The translations under genes and the position numbers were made by a program. Below, in pieces: positions 1-4,166 of a stretch of 5,342 nucleotides of DNA. A model generated the notes under the pieces. The model made no database searches. It was given only the letters and a program-made list of their open reading frames with translations, and was not told the origin of the DNA. This DNA is from Nitrospinota bacterium (GTDB taxonomy: Bacteria; Nitrospinota; Nitrospinia; UBA9942): assembly GCA_016200365.1 (NCBI GenBank), contig JACQEW010000173.1, forward strand, positions 1-5,342. The letters run 5' to 3'. Numbering within the stretch: position 1 is the stretch's first letter; every line of letters begins with the position of its first letter.

Positions 1-483
1 CCTTTTAAATGCCCCTATACTGCCGTCCTTTGTTCTCGTTCCTTCAGGAAAGACAACAATTGACCTGCCCCCTTTTATCTCCTCTATCGCCCTTTGCAGA
101 CTTTTAATGAACTTTTTAGGGCTCGACCTGTTTATCCCGATATATCCTGCCTTTCTCATTGTCCGTCCTATTATCGGTATTTTGAACAGGCTTTCCTTTG
201 CTATCCACAAAAACCTTATGGGCAGATAGCCCTGCAAAGCAAATATATCATACATCCCCTGATGATTTGAAGTAAATATTTGCGCCCTGTCTCTTAAAAT
301 ATTTTCCGCCCCTATTACCTCTACTCTAACCCCTGTCAGGCGGCACATACCCATTCCCCATACCCTGGTGATAAAATGGACAATATCCCCGTTTCCTGTG
401 AGTATAGACGAAATAATGGCAGCCGATCCTGCAAAGAAGGAAAATATAATCCCTATTATCCATCTGAATATCGAGAGAAACAT
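1..483 (-). CDS. plsC: 1-acyl-sn-glycerol-3-phosphate acyltransferase (PlsC family), N-terminal part, cut by window edge
   Basis: The 161 visible codons run open to the window edge. Family role: transfer of a fatty acyl chain to lysophosphatidic acid at the inner membrane, giving phosphatidic acid for phospholipid synthesis. Seen in the sequence: a hydrophobic N-terminal stretch (about residues 8-28) as a membrane anchor; acyltransferase motif I NHQGMYD (73-79, catalytic H74 and D79 in HX4D spacing); the KESLFKIPIIG stretch (96-106); motif II GYIGINR (113-119); motif III FPEGTR (145-150). The last motif, usually containing a conserved proline, lies beyond the edge. The ATG at 483 is the only good start, placing motif I at the usual distance, but no clear Shine-Dalgarno precedes it: a heptamer hairpin begins about 10 bp upstream. 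It follows the zinc-ribbon gene by 79 bp in the same direction. The family is clear; the exact acyl acceptor within the LPLAT superfamily is not. Confidence 0.93.
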   Translation of the reverse strand, partial: MFLSIFRWIIGIIFSFFAGSAAIISSILTGNGDIVHFITRVWGMGMCRLTGVRVEVIGAENILRDRAQIFTSNHQGMYDIFALQGYLPIRFLWIAKESLFKIPIIGRTMRKAGYIGINRSSPKKFIKSLQRAIEEIKGGRSIVVFPEGTRTKDGSIGAFKR

Positions 484-491
484 ATAAATTA

Positions 492-562
492 AGCAATGAG
501 CAATGAGTGCCGAGCAATGAGTAAAAAAACTCGTTGCTCATTGCTCATTGCTCGTTGCTCAT
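492..562. repeat. Inverted array of GAGCAAT heptamers forming a hairpin
   Basis: The left arm (492-522) is a run of GAGCAAT-type heptamers with one degenerate unit (GAGTGCC). The right arm (529-562) is four to five units in opposite orientation, including GAGCAAC variants. A run of A (523-529) forms the loop. The inner 11 bp of each arm (512-522 against 529-539) match at 10 of 11 positions. The array fills nearly the whole gap between the stop of the zinc-ribbon gene (TAA at 563-565) and the start of plsC. The T-run on the transcribed strand is in the loop rather than after the stem, so a classical terminator is unlikely. The stem could still impede ribosomes or RNases between the two genes. 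Confidence 0.85.
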
Positions 563-769
563 TTACAGGCACTTTTTACATACAGAATAGTTCCCATTAT
601 CGTAAACCTCATTAGAGGGAACTTCCGCACCGCATTCTCCGCACTTTACATAATAAATCTTTTCTTCCTCTTGGTTTGTTTCTTCATTATCGTCTTCAAT
701 ATGCTCGGCATAATGTACCTTTACTCCCTTGACATCCTTCTCAATATAATGTCTCTTTAGATTCTCCAT
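563..769 (-). CDS. Small zinc-ribbon protein of unknown function (68 aa)
   Basis: I do not recognise a named family. The C-terminal part carries two CXXC knuckles, C43-G-E-C46 and C64-K-K-C67, separated by 17 residues, which is the layout of a treble-clef or rubredoxin-like zinc ribbon binding one Zn(II). Before it lies a strongly acidic stretch (about residues 22-37, rich in D, E, N and Q). The N-terminus (1-20) is basic and amphipathic. There is no signal peptide or membrane segment, so it is probably cytosolic. The reading frame extends upstream to a GTG at 775, but that codon abuts the Shine-Dalgarno. The ATG at 769 has GGGAGGT at an ideal 6-nt spacing, so I start there. It lies downstream of the chemoreceptor gene across a 212-bp repeat-rich gap and upstream of plsC, in the same direction. 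A protein- or nucleic-acid-binding role is possible but not shown. Confidence 0.8.
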   Translation of the reverse strand: MENLKRHYIEKDVKGVKVHYAEHIEDDNEETNQEEEKIYYVKCGECGAEVPSNEVYDNGNYSVCKKCL

Positions 770-775
770 ACTCAC

Positions 776-782
776 ACCTCCC
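776..782 (-). promoter_or_regulatory. Strong ribosome binding site of the zinc-ribbon gene
   Basis: On the minus strand GGGAGGT is followed by six bases (GTGAGT) and then ATG. The spacing selects the ATG at 769 rather than the in-frame GTG at 775, which would have no spacer. Confidence 0.75.
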
Positions 783-810
783 TTTTAAGAATTGACTATT
801 GAAGATTACG

Positions 811-970
811 CAAAGACACAAAGAACACAAAGATTTAAAAAAAACGCAGATGAACACGGAAAAAGAGGATTTACGCTGATAAAAAAATAAATTATCATCT
901 GTGTTAATCCGCTGTTTCGGCGTTATCTGCGTTCTATTATTCTTTCTTCTATTTTTGTGTCCTTTGTGCC
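811..970. repeat. Nested compound palindrome: CACAAAG-type outer arms around an ACGCAGAT-type inner palindrome
   Basis: The outer arms are 811-832 (CAAAGACACAAAGAACACAA and onwards) and 953-970 (TTTTGTGTCCTTTGTGCC). Their cores match inversely at 14 of 15 positions. The inner arms are about 843-880 and 893-933, beginning with a perfect 9-bp inverted match AACGCAGAT / ATCTGCGTT (843-851 and 925-933) and continuing with roughly three-quarters identity towards an AT-rich loop. The outer words belong to the same family as the repeats around the GxxExxY gene 2.5 kb away. The inner words are a different short repeat. The structure fills most of the gap between the chemoreceptor and zinc-ribbon genes, and no gene is visible in it. 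Confidence 0.8.
837..933 (-). terminator. Possible intrinsic terminator after the chemoreceptor gene
   Basis: Read on the minus strand, the inner palindrome closes with ATCTGCGTT and runs straight into a tract of T (the A-run at 837-844 on the plus strand). This gives stem plus U-tract geometry about 50 bp past the chemoreceptor stop. The stem is long and imperfect with an AT-rich loop, unlike a compact GC-rich terminator. The call rests on geometry alone and could be incidental to the repeat. Confidence 0.4.
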
Positions 971-981
971 TGGTGAGTTTT

Positions 982-3342
982 TTATCTCGCCTCTCTCAAT
1001 TTGAATCTGCTCACAAGGGTCTTCAATTCCTCTGCCAGCCTCTTCATCTCCAATGATGCAGAAGACGAGACCTCTGCCTTACTCATAGTCTCTCTGCTGA
1101 CGGCAGCAATAGACTCAACATTTCCTGTTATCTCCTCTGTTGCAGCAGACTGCTCCTCTACTGCCGTAGCAATATGGGCAATCATATCGGATACCTTTTT
1201 AACTACCTCAACAATCTGGTCCAATGACCTCCCTGCCTCATTCGCAAGAGCCACCCCAGATTTCACTTCTTTCGTCCCTTCTTCCATAGAGGAGACTGCA
1301 TTCTTCGTATCCTCCTGTATCACCTTTATCATATCGGCTATCTCCTTTGTAGCCTTTGTCGTCCTCTCAGCCAGTTTTCTCACCTCATCTGCAACAACTG
1401 CAAACCCCCTCCCCTGCTCACCTGCCCTTGCAGCCTCTATGGCGGCATTAAGGGCAAGCAGGTTCGTCTGGTCTGCAATATCATCGATTGTCTTTACTAT
1501 CTCCCCTATCTGCTCGGAGCTCTTGCCGAGGACCTTTATTGTATTTGCCGATTTCTCCACAGACACCGCTATCTTCTCCATACCCTGAATCGTCTTTTTT
1601 ACCACTTCACCGCCCTTAACTGCCATATCTTTTGCAGACTTTGCAGACCCGGATGCCTCACCTGAGTTTTTCGCCACTTCGGTTATTGTAGCCGACATCT
1701 CCTCCATCGAGGTGGCAACACTGGCAGTCTTCTCGCTCTGATCCTTTGCCCCTGAAACAATCTGGGATGATGAATTCGAGAGATCATTGGCAGATGACGA
1801 AACCTTACCTGTCGTTACTATTACCTGTGAAAGGGCATTATTCATATCATCAACCATTTTATTCACATTCTCCGACAGCTCTCCTATTTCATCCTCTGAT
1901 ACAACCTCAACTTTCTGGGTGAGGTCCCCCTGGGCAATATTCCTTATCATATTTACAACTCCTACAATAGGAGATGTTGCATTCTTTCTTATAAGCCTCC
2001 ATATTACCCCAATTACAATCAGTGTCATTGCAATTGAGATAAGAATCATAAACAAACGGTTTTTCTCTATCTTTTCCTCAATCTCCTTAAGCGGCGTAGA
2101 TATTCTTAAAATTGCCCTGAACTTATACTCCTCGCCGTGACAGGCATGACATTCCTGCTCATTCGATATCGGCGTCAACTGGGTCAGCAATCTATCGCCG
2201 CCGACATCTTCATAATAGTAGACCTTCTGACCTGTGCGTACAGCCTCCTGAAACTTGGCATTATCAGGCGCAGGGTCTTTCACCTGTGTCGTATCCACCT
2301 TCCTCTTCTCGAATGTCTCTGCACCCAGCCTGTGATTGACATCGTCAATCGTATGATTATCCCTGAACGCCTCCTCGCCGTTTAATCTCAAAACTTGCAC
2401 AAACCTCGCCTCATTTTTATCAATACTTTTTAAATCCTTTGCCCACTGCTCCGCATCCAGAGCCCTTCCGTTTACCATCATACTCTGAAGACTCTTTATA
2501 ACACTCACTGCCATTAAATCCGACTTGGTTCTGTCTTCATCGAGGAGATTTTCCGTGCCTCTCTGAATGGTAATAATAAGAAGTACGCCGAATCCAATAA
2601 CGAGGGTTACTATGGTTGGCATCAGTATTTTGTATCCAAGACTGTTCTTCCAGCCTCTCTTGACTCCTGTCGCCAACAGGAGTTGGCTCCTACCGGGTAT
2701 TTCTTGACCCCTGACCCTTGACCCTTGACCCTTAATGTTTTCTCCATATTTATGAAAACCAAATATCAAAAGCCCTGTTATTATCCATATAAAAAATAGG
2801 AAGAGTTTATTTGAAGCAACGGCAGCATCTACCTTCCAGAGGGGGACGGATATGCTCAAACCCCCGAGCACATCGCCGAGCTTCTTGCCTGCATGACATT
2901 CAGCCTTTACACAGCTTTCAGCAGTAGCTTTATCTGCAATCAGTTTACGAAATACCTTCTGGCCGCCCTTACCTCCTATCTCTGTATATTCACCGCCGCT
3001 CTTCTCAATCTCCTTTAATCCTTCTCTTTCAAAATCGTCCTTTGGTCCTGCCTTTGGATTTATCGGATTTGCGCTTATCAATCTTGCGTTATACTTGCCC
3101 GCCTCGCTGGCTATAGCAGTTGTCTCCAGTGTCATGGTAGCGGGAAGCATAGTTATCTTTCCCTCTGCCTTTCTTAGGGCTGCCCATTTTCTATCCGCCG
3201 TAATTTGCGTGGAGATATAGTCGGCAGTATCCCTTGCGTGGACAAGAAGCTGCTCCTTAACACGATTATTGAACCATAAAAAAACGACAGCCAGCAAAAC
3301 CATTACTGCTATCTCCGCTGCTACTATTACCTTCTTTATCAT
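982..3342 (-). CDS. Methyl-accepting chemotaxis protein with two haem-type periplasmic sensor modules (786 aa)
   Basis: Inner-membrane chemoreceptor that would pass periplasmic signals to the CheA/CheW array. Layout: TM1 (4-24); first periplasmic domain resembling DUF3365/Tll0287-like haem domains (about 25-178; the NPINPKAGP stretch, then C144-VKAE-C149-H150 followed by GKKLGD and LGGLSISVPL); TM2 (180-197); cytoplasmic linker (198-237); TM3 (238-260); second periplasmic domain (261-428) with canonical C398-HA-C401-H402 near its end; TM4 (429-448); HAMP (448-504); signalling coiled coil (505-786) with the conserved hairpin tip (QTNLLALNAAIEAARAG onwards, 625-661). Haem-bearing MCP sensors are known in Geobacter. 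No aromatic CheR-tethering pentapeptide ends the protein (it ends KLREAR). The ATG at 3342 has AAGGGGG five bases upstream and leads directly into TM1. The frame stays open to 3510, but the added residues are translated repeat DNA. Part of the linker is encoded by repeats. Haem attachment and ligand are inferred. Confidence 0.93.
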   Translation of the reverse strand: MIKKVIVAAEIAVMVLLAVVFLWFNNRVKEQLLVHARDTADYISTQITADRKWAALRKAEGKITMLPATMTLETTAIASEAGKYNARLISANPINPKAGPKDDFEREGLKEIEKSGGEYTEIGGKGGQKVFRKLIADKATAESCVKAECHAGKKLGDVLGGLSISVPLWKVDAAVASNKLFLFFIWIITGLLIFGFHKYGENIKGQGSRVRGQEIPGRSQLLLATGVKRGWKNSLGYKILMPTIVTLVIGFGVLLIITIQRGTENLLDEDRTKSDLMAVSVIKSLQSMMVNGRALDAEQWAKDLKSIDKNEARFVQVLRLNGEEAFRDNHTIDDVNHRLGAETFEKRKVDTTQVKDPAPDNAKFQEAVRTGQKVYYYEDVGGDRLLTQLTPISNEQECHACHGEEYKFRAILRISTPLKEIEEKIEKNRLFMILISIAMTLIVIGVIWRLIRKNATSPIVGVVNMIRNIAQGDLTQKVEVVSEDEIGELSENVNKMVDDMNNALSQVIVTTGKVSSSANDLSNSSSQIVSGAKDQSEKTASVATSMEEMSATITEVAKNSGEASGSAKSAKDMAVKGGEVVKKTIQGMEKIAVSVEKSANTIKVLGKSSEQIGEIVKTIDDIADQTNLLALNAAIEAARAGEQGRGFAVVADEVRKLAERTTKATKEIADMIKVIQEDTKNAVSSMEEGTKEVKSGVALANEAGRSLDQIVEVVKKVSDMIAHIATAVEEQSAATEEITGNVESIAAVSRETMSKAEVSSSASLEMKRLAEELKTLVSRFKLREAR
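2664..2691. repeat. Small palindromic repeat inside the chemoreceptor gene
   Basis: Three mutually exclusive hairpins overlap here. CTCCTGT (2664-2670) pairs with ACAGGAG (2676-2682); GCCAAC (2672-2677) pairs with GTTGGC (2682-2687); AGGAG (2678-2682) pairs with CTCCT (2687-2691). All stems are perfect. The minus strand opens GGTAGGAGCC, reminiscent in outline of REP-type elements. It is translated in frame as part of the linker between the two sensor modules (roughly IPGRSQLLLATGVK). Confidence 0.75.
2704..2731. repeat. Four tandem heptamers (TTGACCC) inside the chemoreceptor gene
   Basis: There are four contiguous 7-bp units on the plus strand: TTGACCC, CTGACCC, TTGACCC, TTGACCC. On the coding strand they read GGGTCAA and specify GQGSRVRGQ, in which all three frames of the heptamer are used in turn. 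They sit 12 bp from the small palindrome, in the cytoplasmic linker between TM2 and TM3. Confidence 0.85.
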
Positions 3343-3378
3343 TTTATCCCCCTTCCCACATATTCCCTCCTCCTCCTC
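3343..3378 (-). promoter_or_regulatory. Chemoreceptor translation-initiation region with possible 5-codon leader ORF
   Basis: On the minus strand a purine tract of repeated GGA (3365-3378) precedes ATG TGG GAA GGG GGA TAA (3361-3344). One base later comes the chemoreceptor ATG (3342). The gene's own Shine-Dalgarno, AAGGGGG (3348-3354), lies within the mini-ORF. This arrangement would allow translational coupling by reinitiation. It may equally be a purine-rich leader with a chance ATG. Confidence 0.4.
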
Positions 3379-3385
3379 GATAAGA

Positions 3386-3411
3386 CACAACCAAAATATA
3401 CTCACACAAAG
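3386..3411. repeat. Left copy of a perfect 26-bp direct repeat
   Basis: It begins CACAACCAAAATATAC and continues TCACACAAAG. It is identical over 26 bp to 4027-4052, 641 bp away. The middle part (CCAAAATATAC) is not part of the 28-bp repeat unit, so the identity is not explained by the unit's own repetitiveness. Confidence 0.9.
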
Positions 3412-3472
3412 CCACAAAGAACACAAAGATTTTATTTTATTTCTCTCTTTGTGGCTCTGTGTCTTTGTGTGA
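3402..3472. repeat. Hairpin 1 of the GxxExxY-associated repeat
   Basis: The arms are 3402-3429 and 3446-3472, inverted copies of the 28-bp unit. They match at most positions with a one-base length difference. The AT-rich loop is about 3430-3445. Confidence 0.8.
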
Positions 3473-3493
3473 TTATCTTTTTCTTTTGCTTCC

Positions 3494-3574
3494 TCACACA
3501 AAGCCACCAAGACACAAAGGAAACAAAGACTATTAAAAAGAAGAATTTCTTTGTGCCTTTGTGTCTTCGTGTGA
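3494..3574. repeat. Hairpin 2 of the GxxExxY-associated repeat, just after the gene's stop codon
   Basis: The left arm 3494-3529 carries an extra block of about 8 bp (CCACCAAG) relative to the right arm 3547-3574. The loop is 3530-3546. The right arm ends 11 bp from the GxxExxY stop codon. In same-orientation comparison it matches the copy upstream of the gene (3972-3998) at 24 of 27 positions. Confidence 0.75.
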
Positions 3575-3585
3575 AAAAATTTTCA

Positions 3586-3969
3586 TTATTTTATTTCTCC
3601 ATTGATAATTCTTGATATTCCATCTTTCATTAAAGCCTCCCCAAAATTTAGCAGATAGCCGAGTTTACATCCAGTCAGCTTCAAATAAGTCAAAACCTGT
3701 TTCTTATGAGCTTTGTTCACGCTTTCAACAGATTTCAACTCGATTATCACCTTATTCTCAACAAGAATATCCGCTCGAAAACCTTCATCGAATTTTATTC
3801 CATGGTATTCTATAGGAATACTAACCTGCCGTTTGACCGACAAACCATGTCTTTCAAGCTCATAAGCAAGTATAATTTCATAAACAGTTTCAAGCAATCC
3901 TGGTCCAAGTTCCTTATGCACCGTAACCGCATCATTAACTATGATTTTCCCAATTTCATTTTCATTCAT
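3586..3969 (-). CDS. GxxExxY family protein, PD-(D/E)XK nuclease fold (127 aa)
   Basis: A full-length member of the small GxxExxY family (PDDEXK_3-like). The name-giving motif is G24-LL-E27-TV-Y30, in the typical context KELGPGLLETVYE. A PD-(D/E)XK-like core follows: D67 (RADILV), then E77-L-K79 (IIELK), then Q91 in a helix (KKQVLTYLKL), and the family-typical LLNFG near 106-110. Catalytic-type residues are therefore intact, but the substrate and any true nuclease activity in this family are, to my knowledge, not established. There is no signal peptide or membrane span. The ATG at 3969 gives the family's usual length. Repeat DNA ends two bases before this ATG, so any ribosome binding site lies within the repeat and is weak (AAAG). 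It is flanked by same-orientation repeat copies 2 bp upstream and 12 bp downstream. Its codons look more AT-rich than those of its neighbours, consistent with separate acquisition. Confidence 0.9.
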   Translation of the reverse strand: MNENEIGKIIVNDAVTVHKELGPGLLETVYEIILAYELERHGLSVKRQVSIPIEYHGIKFDEGFRADILVENKVIIELKSVESVNKAHKKQVLTYLKLTGCKLGYLLNFGEALMKDGISRIINGEIK

Positions 3970-3971
3970 TA

Positions 3972-4031
3972 TTCTTTGAGGCTCTGTGTCTTCGTGTGAT
4001 TATTTTTATATTTTCTCACACAAAGCCACAA
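3972..4031. repeat. Hairpin 3 of the GxxExxY-associated repeat, at the gene's 5' side
   Basis: A full repeat copy (3972-3999) faces a truncated inverted copy (4016-4031) across the AT-rich loop 4000-4015. The paired cores (3986-3999 with 4016-4029) match at 12 of 14 positions. The full copy abuts the GxxExxY start codon and would form its 5' untranslated leader. Confidence 0.75.
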
Positions 4032-4052
4032 CCAAAATATACTCACACAAAG
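4027..4052. repeat. Right copy of the perfect 26-bp direct repeat
   Basis: It is identical to 3386-3411. It spans the junction between the truncated copy at 4016-4031 and the full copy at 4043-4070, including the 11-bp unique spacer CCAAAATATAC. Together the two copies bracket hairpins 1-3 and the GxxExxY gene. Confidence 0.9.
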
Positions 4053-4118
4053 ACACAAAGGCACAGAGAATTATATTATTTTCTTATTTATTCTTTGTGT
4101 CTTCGTGTCTTCGTGTGA
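4043..4118. repeat. Hairpin 4 of the GxxExxY-associated repeat, the most regular
   Basis: Two 28-bp arms (4043-4070 and 4091-4118) pair in perfect register without gaps, with 24 of 28 positions identical. The other four are all A/G differences, hence wobble pairs on one strand or the other. The loop 4071-4090 is 20 nt of almost pure A and T. It lies about 50 bp past the kinase stop codon. There is no good T-run after the stem on the minus strand, so a standard terminator is not supported. Confidence 0.85.
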
Positions 4119-4127
4119 TTACTTTTG

Positions 4128-4155
4128 TTCTTTGTGTCTTTGTGTCTTTGTGTGA
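4128..4155. repeat. Unpaired outermost copy of the 28-bp repeat
   Basis: Same orientation as 4091-4118 and starting 37 bp after it. It is a regular period-8 run of CTTTGTGT words. It ends 11 bp from the kinase stop codon and marks the right edge of the repeat field. No inverted partner is seen to its right. Confidence 0.8.
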
Positions 4156-4166
4156 GATAACTTTCT

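Larger units (their letters stand above)
3382..4155. mobile_element. Composite repeat element carrying the GxxExxY gene
   Basis: This segment lies between the chemoreceptor leader and the end of the kinase gene. Apart from the GxxExxY gene it consists almost wholly of copies of a roughly 28-bp unit with consensus about TCACACRAAGACACAAAGGC plus ACAAAGAA. Copies in one orientation: 3402-3429, 3494-3529 (with an internal insertion), 4016-4031 (truncated), 4043-4070, and a stub at 3382-3390. Copies in the other orientation: 3446-3472, 3547-3574, 3972-3999, 4091-4118, 4128-4155. No transposase, terminal inverted repeat of IS type or simple target duplication is visible. Calling it mobile is an inference from the repeat-bounded gene and its compact intergenic placement; a static repeat cluster is the alternative. 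Confidence 0.5.

Noticed and set aside
548..760. Plus-strand frame opposite the zinc-ribbon gene
   Set aside because: The minus-strand frame has a strong ribosome binding site and a four-cysteine motif. The plus-strand frame is a hydrophobic shadow starting in the heptamer repeat.
770..775. GTG start at 775 for the zinc-ribbon gene
   Set aside because: It touches the GGGAGGT with no spacer, while the ATG at 769 has ideal 6-nt spacing.
1001..2385. Plus-strand open frames opposite the chemoreceptor (1001-1588, 1787-2140, 2137-2385)
   Set aside because: They are antisense to strongly conserved MCP coding sequence, show no recognisable domains and are low-complexity serine- and isoleucine-rich shadows.
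3343..3510. In-frame N-terminal extension of the chemoreceptor from a TTG at 3510 (56 extra residues)
   Set aside because: The extra residues are translated repeat arms of hairpins 1 and 2. The ATG at 3342 has a Shine-Dalgarno and leads straight into the first transmembrane helix.
3382..4155. CRISPR array
   Set aside because: The repeat copies alternate in orientation, vary in length and sequence, and are separated by irregular AT-rich loops rather than unique spacers of constant size. No cas gene is present.
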